DNA of 53,184 nucleotides from a virus. Shown piece by piece: positions 19,201 through 27,890 of this stretch (within the stretch, counting starts at the first letter, position 1; every line of letters begins with the position of its first letter). The notes beneath the pieces are model-generated. The model was given only the letters and a program-made list of their open reading frames with translations. It was not told the origin of the DNA and did not search any database. Location of the stretch: IMG/VR virus record IMGVR_UViG_3300043570_000610, positions 1 to 53,184 of that record; one strand, 5' to 3'. The position numbers and the translations under genes were made by a program.

Positions 19201-19493
19201 TTTGCCTCATAAAACTCTCTAATAAATTTTATAAGACGCTTATCCGTAATAAGCGAATCTTTCGGGAACATCTGTAAATATTGTTCACGAAACGATGGAA
19301 CAAAGGCATCAAGTGTATTATTGATATCAGAAAACGAGCTGGCATTCAATAGAACATTATTCGCCTCTCCGTCCTGATCTAGAAACTCATAGTATTTTTC
19401 TAGAAAAAGAACGAATTGTGGGAATTCTGCTCTGATATAATCTGGAACTTGATTTGCAATCAAATATGCCAGAGAATTTTTGAAATCCGACAT
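16299..19493 (-). CDS. 7: Baseplate wedge subunit gp7-like
   Basis: 1064 aa, close to T4 gp7 (1032 aa), and encoded between gp6 and gp8 as in T4. The N-terminus (NQVPDYIRAEFPQFVLFLEK, YYEFLDQDGEANN, RLIKFIREFYEAKGSEESIL) is the form seen in marine T4-like gp7-position proteins. A GxGY beta module occurs near residues 430-500 (DASGSGYNAIP, TGGTGYTEES). The C-terminal 250 residues carry loose repeats of the type SDSIS/TVTESID/SISDSN, common in marine virion proteins. In T4, gp7 initiates the wedge with gp10. The assignment rests mainly on position and length. Confidence 0.75.
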   Translation of the reverse strand: MSDFKNSLAYLIANQVPDYIRAEFPQFVLFLEKYYEFLDQDGEANNVLLNASSFSDINNTLDAFVPSFREQYLQMFPKDSLITDKRLIKFIREFYEAKGSEESILFIFRTFFNEHVDIIYPSKFVLKASDGVWINREKMRITTDDTISLDPFELKGKRAKIYSHINIGSVATFETHDIIVDEVTRLAYSTVPTYELYVKHEENDTVTLPGAGGNAVPLIVDGEIKAITGDPAVSSRDFDPAENFDIYARFLIPDHGFTTGDCVIYDPMEGSAIGGLIPYRQYFVKVIDSRYFRLYRDKIALQQVPTRTFFKSANVNISTNTITIAAHGYNTGDLVVYKADSTGIGGLDDTGVYYVIKINNNTIKLAESLIDSDPRYCLDDTYFAADYVTISTYSELNLTSVGVGNFHALSKEYFINFTSAGTGAEQRFIDAMDASGSGYNAIPAVTFISDIDATGATAQAYLNDTGGIEYVSMLTGGTGYTEESTIISFSTDTIRSFVYIDEFTDKYGYVSRSITDTVGIVSVSGSPNYGFLQGEVYSISESGTTGQYVFSFPDTSLNYFAGDYVQFGVDNRASVIIDSVNAQGRPTKVRIFSSGSGFEAQTFTATITSTSGSNCVLSFTTGAITSIQEGFQNRQGMLSDVNKLQDNYYYQNYSYVLRSKVPSVNWMTMVKNTVHPAGMAIFSELLLGSTLELGASFEVVRQPIHFYEFPVEIVRAVEILGVSYDIAVDFRKTLNDTYLAEEQHVSHVGKNVSFSYVTPFDNASALYGTTFEITGDGGLYTMTISIDNEGAITIISGAATPFGYYVSIGGTTFEHISGDDIVTSSDILNNFSVGKSVVDTPVTSDIIDTFDVGKTLLDIPLTTDDIYFGFLRNISESYIASDSSISDFYKYETDIILSTIDTASIQAGKGLTETVASGDSIPYMVITKLINETVTVTESIDSIDLTHTIPNDDPTVTDVLETSFTKTLTDGVSISDSNSLSVNKASSDGLPNGVNENIEIIEPGKAAQSTLHTMEDTYSSINKNLVETSTVSEIGNINTQDYWSYDYTSGAYEAGDYVGSNNSI
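16379..16386 (-). promoter_or_regulatory. Candidate T4-type late promoter (inside gp7-like gene)
   Basis: Exact TATAAATA on the - strand within the last 90 bases of the gp7-like gene, about 104 bases upstream of the 147-aa virion protein gene at 16275. It could give a secondary late transcript. It is also coding sequence, so chance is possible. Confidence 0.4.
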
Positions 19494-19496
19494 GCA

Positions 19497-21362
19497 TTAA
19501 GTTCCGATTATATTGATTGTTGTGCCTGTGATATAATTTCCCGTACCTGAGATTGTAGAAGTATCTTGTGCTAAAACCAAATTCTTATTTGCATACGCGG
19601 TGACCGCATACGTATAGGAAATATCCTCATTTACTGGTGCCATAATGATGTCCGGTGATGAACCTTGTGGCTTAATATAAATTCTAAGATAAAAATCCGT
19701 ACCAGAAATAGTATTAATATATAAACTAGGTATCAAGATTTTACCTGTTTGATACTCTATTGTTCCTACGGCAGTTGATATCAGGACATTAGTATCATCA
19801 TACAAATCTAATACACCCGGCAGCGAATCATCTTCGGTATAACTATCTCGTAGATAACATGTCACTTCTTTACCCGATGGTAATATCGTGGTAAAAAGGT
19901 TTGATCTTACACTATTGGGGGTGATTGTAGTATTATATGCAAATGAAATTCTATTATTTTCGGCCGTGAATGGCTCGTATGCTCTATGCAGATTCATTTC
20001 TATATTAGTGGCATAGATAGAAGTTGAAACAGAATTTAATAATTCTAACAATTCTGAATAGTAAAAGTTCTTTTTTACTTTAGAAGTTGTATTTACAAAA
20101 TAACTCGCCAAGTATTCAGACATAGTATTCTGAATAACGGAAGCAGACACAGATGTATTATTTTTTAAATATCTGGCTGTTATGTTAAGGCTAATATAAA
20201 GATATGAAGGATCCACAAATACTGGCTGGATTCCAACTACACCTCTAGGCTTTAGAATGTCCCGTGCAATAGATGTCTTATCGGATTCCGTGATAACGCT
20301 ATTTGGTAGAGGCTCAATTGAAACGAAAACTTTACCATAGATAGGAGGGTCATTATCTTCTCCGCCCCAAACAGTTATCGAATTGATGTTGGCGTATTGA
20401 CTCTCAATTAGTGCTGTATAGTCCTCGGCAGTCACGGCTCTATTCTTTGTGGCGTTGAATTTAGGAGCAATATAGCGTATCGAATCTGTTGTCTGTGCCG
20501 CTGCTCCGCCATATGATGCTGCACTTGAAACAGAAATTGTTTCTCCTGTCCCAAGAATTACAGACTTTGCTGTTAATGTTGTAATGCCATTAGCACCAGC
20601 GCCGCCGCTTACGAGATAATCTATAGTAACAATATTACCCGTTGTTAATTTTTTACCCAAAACGTTGTCGCCAAAACGGACTTCAACTAATGCATTTGCA
20701 TTTTCTTCAACAAAGAATGCTCTTGTAGTTCCTGTGAGAGAAACTATGTTCAGTTCTTGAACAAACGTTTGCATCTCTAATTCACTTGTTGATGTCTGGA
20801 CTTTACATGTTACAGTAGACGTATCGACATTTGTATTTAAAAGTTCAAATGGGCCCGATTCCGTATCTGCGGTAACAGTAAAGAAGTTATTAGTTCTTAC
20901 GCCTTCAACCAGAGTTGCAACGAATGTGAAAGTTCCGTCTGCTTTTATCGCAGTAATATCGTCTTCAGGATAAAATGTATACGTAACACCATCTGAGCCA
21001 ACTCCTCTAAACCCTATATTTTTACTTATAGTAGCCACGCTTGATGTATAAGAAAGCGGCGGAGTTATAGTAATAGTGGCATCAACTCTGGCGGAGCGAA
21101 TTGAGCGAGGATTATATCCAAGAGATTTAGAAATCGAGACAACAGACGATCTTTTTACCGCACTGTCAATAAACATTTCGTTTGCAAGAAGATGCGCGAG
21201 AGTGGCGTTATAGTGAGTATTGTATGCAAGAATATCAATTAAAACCGACAGACCAGAACCATCAAAGTTGTAGTCCGCAAACTCGGTTTGACTTTGTAGA
21301 TATGTCTTTAGATTTTCTCTAATACCAAAAAAATCTAGTTCGGTAACATTTAATTGAGCCAT
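19497..21362 (-). CDS. 6: Baseplate wedge subunit gp6 (baseplate J-like)
   Basis: 621 aa. The N-terminus (FDGSGLSVLIDILAYNTHYN, LLANEMFIDSAVKRSSVVS, KSLGYNPRSIRSA) is diagnostic for T4 gp6. The baseplate J-like core follows, including FFVEENANALVEVRFGDN and the RYIAPKFNATKNRAVTAEDY segment. gp6 dimers form the inner baseplate ring, contact gp25 and gp53, and drive sheath contraction. It starts one base after the gp25 stop and its stop lies four bases from the gp7-like start, as in a tightly coupled wedge operon. No anomaly seen. Confidence 0.93.
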   Translation of the reverse strand: MAQLNVTELDFFGIRENLKTYLQSQTEFADYNFDGSGLSVLIDILAYNTHYNATLAHLLANEMFIDSAVKRSSVVSISKSLGYNPRSIRSARVDATITITPPLSYTSSVATISKNIGFRGVGSDGVTYTFYPEDDITAIKADGTFTFVATLVEGVRTNNFFTVTADTESGPFELLNTNVDTSTVTCKVQTSTSELEMQTFVQELNIVSLTGTTRAFFVEENANALVEVRFGDNVLGKKLTTGNIVTIDYLVSGGAGANGITTLTAKSVILGTGETISVSSAASYGGAAAQTTDSIRYIAPKFNATKNRAVTAEDYTALIESQYANINSITVWGGEDNDPPIYGKVFVSIEPLPNSVITESDKTSIARDILKPRGVVGIQPVFVDPSYLYISLNITARYLKNNTSVSASVIQNTMSEYLASYFVNTTSKVKKNFYYSELLELLNSVSTSIYATNIEMNLHRAYEPFTAENNRISFAYNTTITPNSVRSNLFTTILPSGKEVTCYLRDSYTEDDSLPGVLDLYDDTNVLISTAVGTIEYQTGKILIPSLYINTISGTDFYLRIYIKPQGSSPDIIMAPVNEDISYTYAVTAYANKNLVLAQDTSTISGTGNYITGTTINIIGT

Positions 21363-21363
21363 A

Positions 21364-21762
21364 TTATCTGCTTCTTCTTAGAATAGTTGAAAAATTAAAA
21401 GGACCTTCGATACCATAGACATAAAAAGTAATGTTCACCGAAAAAGTATTTGTATCATATTCAGGAACAACCTCTATGTCTTGCGCTCTAACTCTTGGTT
21501 CATATTTGTTAATCAATATTTCAAGTTCAAGTTGCAATCTATTGGCTGTAATAACATCGATATTTTCAAACAATAATGCGTATATGGGAGACCCCAATTT
21601 TGGTTGAAAAGGTCGCTCATAAAATCTAGTAAGCACTAGAGTTTTAAGAGATTGTTTAACTGCATTGACATCATATTTCTTCGCAACATCACCCGTCACA
21701 GGATTAGCTGCAAACGAAAGATCGAAGTCCGAGTATATTCTGTTTACTTGTTTAATAGACAT
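21364..21762 (-). CDS. 25: Baseplate wedge subunit gp25
   Basis: 132 aa, the same size as T4 gp25. IYSDFDLSFA, the KKYDVNAVKQSL segment, TRFYERPFQPKLGS and the IEVVPEYD region are typical of the gp25/lysozyme-like baseplate family. gp25 is the conserved wedge core that nucleates the sheath. No Shine-Dalgarno sequence is visible before the ATG. Instead an exact TATAAATA late-promoter octamer lies at 21768-21775, placing the expected transcription start at or next to the ATG. The mRNA may be leaderless or have almost no leader (see findings). Confidence 0.92.
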   Translation of the reverse strand: MSIKQVNRIYSDFDLSFAANPVTGDVAKKYDVNAVKQSLKTLVLTRFYERPFQPKLGSPIYALLFENIDVITANRLQLELEILINKYEPRVRAQDIEVVPEYDTNTFSVNITFYVYGIEGPFNFSTILRRSR

Positions 21763-21767
21763 AAGTA

Positions 21768-21775
21768 TATTTATA
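21768..21775 (-). promoter_or_regulatory. T4-type late promoter abutting gp25 start
   Basis: Exact TATAAATA on the - strand, spanning -13 to -6 if the A of the gp25 ATG (21762) is +1. This is the normal distance between a T4 late -10 box and its start site, so the transcript could begin on the start codon. Confidence 0.6.
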
Positions 21776-21782
21776 CATTAAA

Positions 21783-22655
21783 TTAGCCTCTGAGACCCGG
21801 CATTTGATCAAATTGTCCTTTCTTTCCATACGCTTTGTCTTCATAGAAACTTTGTGCCCAACCTCTAACTGCTAGTGTTGACGGTTGTCTTAATCCAACG
21901 TGAACCCATGGACCATTACAACGCGACGGCGCATGTTCGTAAAGAAGCTGATCGTAAGGAATCTTCAATCCTGCAATAATGTTTGCAACATCGCGGTGTC
22001 TGCCGCCTCCATATCCGCAACTTCCGAACTGCATATCAATACCCCAACCAACATTATGAGCCGAACCATTTGTTTTTGGTCGCAGAGTTGATGTAATCAC
22101 GAGACCTTTGCCAAAACGCTCTCTAATAGGGTCGACACAGAGAACAAAAAGATCACGCAAGTTTTGAACTATTTGATATGCCGTCCATCTTCTACCTGCG
22201 CAAGATTTTGAGCCAGGAACACTCGCTGAGCCTAGTGCCGTGTTCAATACGTCTCGTAAAGTGTAGTAGTGTGATATCTTAATACTAGATGCCTGAGCAT
22301 TATAGTTTCCAGATGTAGGAATTGCTGGTAGCTTATTTCCTTTAAAATCTGTATCGGTCTTTCTAAGTCCCGCGGCGGGCGGCACCGGAGTTCCCGGTTC
22401 AGTGGATGTCGGTGCCCCTCCTTCATCGCCCATGAAACTAGGACTACCGTCGCTGTTCGCGCTTGCACAACCAGGATCCTCATTTGCCGGTTCATTTGTG
22501 GCCGCAGGTGCAATAGTTTCTGTTGGTTGTGGTTGACCCGCGACTGGGGCCGCCGGAGCAGTAGGGGCGCCGCCGGCTGGCGGCGCCGTCGTAGTTGTTG
22601 GCGTATTAGAGTTTGCTACGGGTGGATTTGTTGGTGGTGTTGGTGTTTCTGCCAT
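21783..22655 (-). CDS. M15-type peptidase (baseplate-associated)
   Basis: 290 aa. Residues 1-95 are a Pro/Thr/Ala/Gly-rich linker (APPAGGAPTAPAAPVAG). The C-terminal domain has SAHNVGWGIDMQF (H and D near residues 200 and 207) and WVHVGL (third ligand near residue 252), which is the SxHxxGxxxD...WxH zinc site of M15 D,D/L,D-carboxypeptidases, also used by phage endolysins. It lies in the hub-to-wedge operon, not near the SleB lysis gene. It is therefore probably a virion enzyme that opens peptidoglycan during injection (inference). No signal peptide is present, as expected for a virion part. Confidence 0.72.
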   Translation of the reverse strand: MAETPTPPTNPPVANSNTPTTTTAPPAGGAPTAPAAPVAGQPQPTETIAPAATNEPANEDPGCASANSDGSPSFMGDEGGAPTSTEPGTPVPPAAGLRKTDTDFKGNKLPAIPTSGNYNAQASSIKISHYYTLRDVLNTALGSASVPGSKSCAGRRWTAYQIVQNLRDLFVLCVDPIRERFGKGLVITSTLRPKTNGSAHNVGWGIDMQFGSCGYGGGRHRDVANIIAGLKIPYDQLLYEHAPSRCNGPWVHVGLRQPSTLAVRGWAQSFYEDKAYGKKGQFDQMPGLRG

Positions 22656-22664
22656 ATATTCCTC

Positions 22665-25600
22665 TTATGCCAACGATGTATTGGGGTTCAATGCCGTATC
22701 GTCGTTGATTGTCGCTTGTTCTGGGAAGGAGATTCCACCCGCCGAATTTAGAAGCTGACTACTACCACCTGACCCCGCCGAAGTAAGACCATCTGGACCA
22801 CCGATAATAGGTGATGCCGAGACAGATACTGGCTTTTCAATAGGAATTGGATTTGCAAGTGTTGCAATCTTGGCGCCAGTTGCTTCGCTGGCTGGATCCG
22901 CCGAATTAGCATTACCAGCAGTTACCGCCGACCCCGGTTCGGTAACAGAAGCTGTTGTTGGACCAGAGACTGGAAGATCGTGATCGTCGCCGCCATTAGT
23001 ACCAGTATCAGTTCCAGTTGCTCGAAGATTTGTGCTGCCAGCATTCAAAGTGGAAATATTTGCTGTTGTTACATCAAGAGTTGCGGTATCAATAGATGAA
23101 GACGCAACAAGAGGTGCCTTAAGATTGATATTTCCTGCACCCTCAACATTAACGGCTGCACCAGACTTGACATTGGTTGCTGCCGCAGAGTTGACATTCA
23201 CTGCATTACCAGACTTGACGTTAACTGAATCCGCTGCTTGTGCATTGATAACATTCGCAGACTTGATATTTGTAGAAGCAATCGATTCTGTATTAACAGA
23301 ACCAGCAGACTTGATATTTGTATTACCAAGCGATTCTATGTTTGTATGTGTACCAGACTTACTATCGATAGTTACTGCGGCTTTGCTCAGGATTGAACCA
23401 TCTGTGTCTTGATTGATATTGCCAACAGATGTATGATAAGAAACTCCAGATACCTTAACATGATAATCACCCTTAGATGTTACTTTATAACCGCTTGCGG
23501 TAAGGTTATGAGTGCCATCAATTGTCGAATTGAAGTTGCCTGCGCCATGTATTTGCATATCACCTTTATTATCGTGTGAGAATACACCATCGTTTCTAAT
23601 GAAGATACCGCCGCCTACAGATAGACCAAAGTGGCCAGCAACGTTTAGATTGAAGTCATTATGAACATCCATGTTGACCTTACCATTCATAGTAAGATTT
23701 GCATCGCCCATAATCATAACATTACATTCACCCGCAACGTGAACATTTGCTCGGCCTTCAATTAAAATATATCCATTGTTATCGATAATTGTATAGTTAT
23801 CACCAACAACGCGAGTTACTTGTGTTCCGTCAGGACCGATTTCATTAAATGATCCTGATTTATGAGCGGTGTGAATACGTTCGGCACCAGGAGTATCGTC
23901 GATTTCTTGAACGTGACCGGATTCCGAAGCAGTAACCTTGTTGAAAGGATACTGTGCAGCATATGCGGTCTTAGGTTGCGACCAAGATCCGCCGTTTCTA
24001 CCCGCTTTTGGAATGTCCCTTTTACGAAGAGCATTCTTAGCGGCAGGTGATGCACCAGAACTTAAACTCTCTTGATTCGCACCCTGTGATGTCGGGTTAT
24101 TCTGAATATGAGGCGAATTTATACCCACAGCAAGAGGATTAGTATCTGGTTTACCACCGAGTGACTTCTTCGGATATTGACCTTTTGGATCACCGAACCC
24201 GTCTTGGGTATCGTTTGTCACCGGAATATTCGCAGCATCCGATGGGGCTTGTGTCAGTGACTGCGCGGTATCTGCCGCGGCGGGATGTTCTACGCTATCT
24301 GCTTGTAGCGGATTAGTATTAGGCGGGACTGATGCAATAGGAGGAGCGACTCTCGTCACTTCTTTTTGCGATGACGCAAATCCTTTTTGATCTTCTACAA
24401 TTGTAGTTGTTACTACAGAACCATCGCCATATTTTTCGGTGACAACAGTAGTCGTTGAACCGTCTGTATTTGATTTACTTGGTCCTTGTGCCGCTACTGG
24501 AGTATTATTACTAAAAGTTTTCTTGACTTTCTCAAGATTTGTTGTATACTCACCGGCAATGCCAGACTTGGCACTAATAAGATCATTTGATAGTGTAGTA
24601 TCTGGTCCAAGTGGAGGATTATTAGTATCTCTAACCCATTTATTATAGTTAAAGATGATGTCTTTTTGTTCTCTCTTTAGAGAAGTAATAACATCAAGCC
24701 ATGCTTCTGCGGTAGGAAGATCCCACTTAGCTGTTGACGTATCGCCCGCGGAAACCTCTTGCGTCAATTCAACAATGTCTCGCATCGTGGATTCAATTTC
24801 GCGAGTTAATTGGGCGTCAATACTTTCCTGCCATTCAGGTCTGTTCAGAGATATAATATATTTTGTTCTATCTGGTTGATAGTTTATCGGTTTTAATCCA
24901 TCGACCTGTATTGCGTAGTTACCCCCAAACGGAATAACTGTGGCAATTATTGGAATCTCTCTGAGTGGCAACGCCCCACTATTTTGAGGATAAAGAGCAT
25001 TTCCAAGATTTTGTTCAAATATTTTAGGTGTTTTTGGAGTATAGTTATTGATACGTTCTTGCTTAATTGCACCGTCAATAGCAGAAATCAGTGTCAAATA
25101 CTGAGGAGTTTTAGTATCGGTCTTATCAATTAAGTTTACAGACGCAATGGGTGTTCCCTTGGTAGATAGTGTAACAACACCATTAGATGCTGTCCATTGA
25201 TATGAAACTTCGACTGAGCCATATGTAGACTTCATTGGATTAGGGTCGACAGGTGGCGAAGAAGCCTGCGTTGGTCCTCCTACCGCGGCCGCAATTTGCG
25301 TGGACGGTAGCGTAGGAACTGCGTCTGCGGACGCCGCACCTGTTTGAGGTGTTGGAGGAACAGAAGCGGGTGATACCGGCAAGAACGACGAAACAATTTC
25401 ACCTTCTGCTGGCTTTTCGGTAGTGGTAGGTGAAGAGCCGCCCAACATTCCTGAAACATTTGATGCTGCATTCGACAACGCACTTGTAACGTTGCCCGTG
25501 GCAGAGTTGAGTGCTCCTTGTGCGTTACCAGCTATACCCGAAACTGCGCCAGTTGCCGCTGATATAGCGCCCGTAACATTTGATACCGCAGAAGCGCCAA

Positions 25601-27878
25601 GGGCGGCAGCGGCGGCAGATGGATCTTTTGCACCGGCTGTTATCGCGGTGAGATTATTAGCAAGAGCAAGACCGGACACTGCGGTCGAACTGGAATTGAG
25701 TATGCCACTTGCTGCCGCAGATGCTTGTTTCTTCAATGATTCCATCGATGCAGAACCGGCACTACTAATCAGAGAAGTCAATTCTGGTTTACTTACACCG
25801 ATTGCACTAATAGAGGCTGCTTTTGCTTGCTCGAACTTATCAAGCAATCCAGGTTTAGCACCTGTTTGTTCTATTAGCGTGGTATTGAGTGCTGGAATAG
25901 CTGCACCCACGTTTCCCATCTTATTAGTTTCTGATGCAATCAGATCAGAAATTTTTGCGGGGTCAGTGACGCCATCGATTGCCGCACGAAGAAGTGCAGT
26001 TGCACCCGGAGGACACATACCGCGACGATTTAACTCATTGATTACCGCAGTCTGTGAATCGTTGGCTAGACCAAAACCAGACTTTAGGGATTCGCCAATA
26101 AAACTTAACGATGCTGGATCAACTTTGCCGCTTGCCCCGGCTGCACCAAGCGCAGTACCTACCGCTTCTGTGGCAGTATTTTCAACATCGGCTGCTAGTG
26201 AAGTAATCTGTTTTGCAAGCGATGTATTAGATACCTTGCTTACCGCAGAGGTTATACTATTTTTAGACGCAAGACTACTAATAGATGGAACTTTGCTGGT
26301 AACTCCGCTAACTTTAGATGAAATGCTTGATATAGACTTCAATGCTGAAGTAGTATTTGCTGGCAATATACTTGACGCCGCGGTCAAGGCATCTTTAGCC
26401 TTATTGATTTCACCGAGTTTATCTTTGATTGTTGATGCTGCTATTCCCAGTCCAGCATCTAGTATTCCACCGATATCGGCAGGAATAATTCCATTTTTAA
26501 CTAGTCCAGAAATGACTCCGTTTATGTTTTTACCAGATAGAACATCAGCCAGATCTTTAGCAGTCTCTATTAGAGCCTTGGTACTGATTTCTGTTGTTGG
26601 TGCTCTTACGCCGGATTTTAGTAGTGGCTTATCGCTATTAGTTTCTTTTGGTTTTTCAGCAACCGCGTTATATCCAATATCATACCAATACTTAGAGTTG
26701 ACGCCATCCGAATTCGATTTGATAACACCTTGGGCAAAACTAATAGCATCATCTAATTTTCCACAAAGCGCAACGGAAAGTAAGCCTGCTACAGTTTCCT
26801 TAGAAGTGTTTTCATTCACAATCTTCGCATTGCTTAAATCTACGTATGCCTTCTTTAAATAATAATATGCTGCTTTATCTTGCATTTCTTCCGACGTAAC
26901 GAAAGAAATCATGCTTCTTACGGCAGCCTCATGATTTAGAGGAATAGGATTGTATAAGAAGAAATACTGGATATTATTGCCGGCTTCTCTTTTGTAAGGT
27001 GCGAAGTCATATTCGCCTGCCCTATCTTGAACTGCCTCTGCGTATGACTTAACTCTTTCAGCGGCACCAGGACGATTGCCATTGATCTGAATGCAATCTT
27101 CTGCCCATTCTTGTATTTCTGGTTTTAGAAAATCAATATCAATAAGTTGTGATATCGTCATTCTATATGCGCCGTATTCACCGCGATTGTGAACCTTACG
27201 CCATATGTTTCTCTTACCGCCGACAACATATTTTCTAGAAATTGCTTGTTGACATGCCGTAAGAACTTTTACACAGTCTTCTTTTGTTAATTTGCCGGGC
27301 GAACCGATATCTGGTAATTTTGCGGCAGTAGTTTGATATCCAGAACTTGCCTTAGAAGTTTCAATCGTAGTAGGAACAGCCTTTAATACTTCAGTTGCTG
27401 CTTTAGAAACATTGAGAGGAACATCTGCAATCTTTAATGCGCCGGTTATCACTCCGGAAATATTTCCATTTGATGCTGCATTAAGAATGCTTAACCCATT
27501 TGATAATAATTTGCTAGTAGTTTTATCGATAACTCCACTCTTAGTAAGAGTTGCGAGCAACTTATTTGCATTAGAAACTGTATTTCCGGGCAGCGATGAC
27601 GAAGAGACATTAATCTGTTTAGTTAAACTATTTGCACCCGTCTTTGAGAGTAAACCTACTGCCGCTAATCCGCTAGTTACTGCGGATAAGTTGGGAGTTT
27701 TTCCTTGTTCGATTGTGTTCGCTAAGGACAATCCAGATTTGACTGCCTTGGCCTGATCTCGTGACAAAACGCCAGCTGAAGACAGTGCATTTACCGTTGA
27801 GGATAAATCAGGAAGTTTACCAGTTTTGACAGACTTGACTGCCGAGGTAATTAGACTGGTTGCTTGTAATAATGACAT
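22665..27878 (-). CDS. Giant central-spike protein with gp5C-like octapeptide helix
   Basis: 1737 aa. The N-terminal third is Ala/Ser/Leu-rich helical sequence (residues about 1-190 and 430-830) around a more globular domain at about 195-400 (LTKEDCVKVLTACQQA...). A Pro/Ala hinge and a mixed domain (880-1060) follow. From about residue 1310, HVQEIDDTPGAERIHTAHKS and SGSFNEIGPDGTQVTRVVGD, then octapeptide repeats such as NVKSGAAV and NVNSAAAT (about 1500-1595), match the C-terminal spike of T4 gp5. The OB and lytic domains are in the separate gene just upstream, so this is a split and expanded spike. The N-terminal role is unknown. Confidence 0.75.
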   Translation of the reverse strand: MSLLQATSLITSAVKSVKTGKLPDLSSTVNALSSAGVLSRDQAKAVKSGLSLANTIEQGKTPNLSAVTSGLAAVGLLSKTGANSLTKQINVSSSSLPGNTVSNANKLLATLTKSGVIDKTTSKLLSNGLSILNAASNGNISGVITGALKIADVPLNVSKAATEVLKAVPTTIETSKASSGYQTTAAKLPDIGSPGKLTKEDCVKVLTACQQAISRKYVVGGKRNIWRKVHNRGEYGAYRMTISQLIDIDFLKPEIQEWAEDCIQINGNRPGAAERVKSYAEAVQDRAGEYDFAPYKREAGNNIQYFFLYNPIPLNHEAAVRSMISFVTSEEMQDKAAYYYLKKAYVDLSNAKIVNENTSKETVAGLLSVALCGKLDDAISFAQGVIKSNSDGVNSKYWYDIGYNAVAEKPKETNSDKPLLKSGVRAPTTEISTKALIETAKDLADVLSGKNINGVISGLVKNGIIPADIGGILDAGLGIAASTIKDKLGEINKAKDALTAASSILPANTTSALKSISSISSKVSGVTSKVPSISSLASKNSITSAVSKVSNTSLAKQITSLAADVENTATEAVGTALGAAGASGKVDPASLSFIGESLKSGFGLANDSQTAVINELNRRGMCPPGATALLRAAIDGVTDPAKISDLIASETNKMGNVGAAIPALNTTLIEQTGAKPGLLDKFEQAKAASISAIGVSKPELTSLISSAGSASMESLKKQASAAASGILNSSSTAVSGLALANNLTAITAGAKDPSAAAAALGASAVSNVTGAISAATGAVSGIAGNAQGALNSATGNVTSALSNAASNVSGMLGGSSPTTTEKPAEGEIVSSFLPVSPASVPPTPQTGAASADAVPTLPSTQIAAAVGGPTQASSPPVDPNPMKSTYGSVEVSYQWTASNGVVTLSTKGTPIASVNLIDKTDTKTPQYLTLISAIDGAIKQERINNYTPKTPKIFEQNLGNALYPQNSGALPLREIPIIATVIPFGGNYAIQVDGLKPINYQPDRTKYIISLNRPEWQESIDAQLTREIESTMRDIVELTQEVSAGDTSTAKWDLPTAEAWLDVITSLKREQKDIIFNYNKWVRDTNNPPLGPDTTLSNDLISAKSGIAGEYTTNLEKVKKTFSNNTPVAAQGPSKSNTDGSTTTVVTEKYGDGSVVTTTIVEDQKGFASSQKEVTRVAPPIASVPPNTNPLQADSVEHPAAADTAQSLTQAPSDAANIPVTNDTQDGFGDPKGQYPKKSLGGKPDTNPLAVGINSPHIQNNPTSQGANQESLSSGASPAAKNALRKRDIPKAGRNGGSWSQPKTAYAAQYPFNKVTASESGHVQEIDDTPGAERIHTAHKSGSFNEIGPDGTQVTRVVGDNYTIIDNNGYILIEGRANVHVAGECNVMIMGDANLTMNGKVNMDVHNDFNLNVAGHFGLSVGGGIFIRNDGVFSHDNKGDMQIHGAGNFNSTIDGTHNLTASGYKVTSKGDYHVKVSGVSYHTSVGNINQDTDGSILSKAAVTIDSKSGTHTNIESLGNTNIKSAGSVNTESIASTNIKSANVINAQAADSVNVKSGNAVNVNSAAATNVKSGAAVNVEGAGNINLKAPLVASSSIDTATLDVTTANISTLNAGSTNLRATGTDTGTNGGDDHDLPVSGPTTASVTEPGSAVTAGNANSADPASEATGAKIATLANPIPIEKPVSVSASPIIGGPDGLTSAGSGGSSQLLNSAGGISFPEQATINDDTALNPNTSLA
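23100..23345 (-). repeat. 24-bp-period repeat encoding spike octapeptides
   Basis: The coding strand shows a 24-base period encoding octapeptides of the form (N)(V/I)(K/N)SxxxV, about ten copies. On the + strand it appears as recurring ACCAGACTTGACATT-like and GCAGACTTGATATT-like blocks. The 8-residue period equals that of the triple-stranded beta-helix of the T4 gp5 spike. Confidence 0.75.
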
Positions 27879-27890
27879 TAAATGCTCCGA

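Noticed and set aside
25423-26862. 479-aa + strand ORF opposite the spike gene
   Set aside because: It is the antisense shadow of the Ala/Ser-rich repeats of the 1737-aa spike protein; composition mirrors those codons and no ribosome-binding site or family motif was seen.
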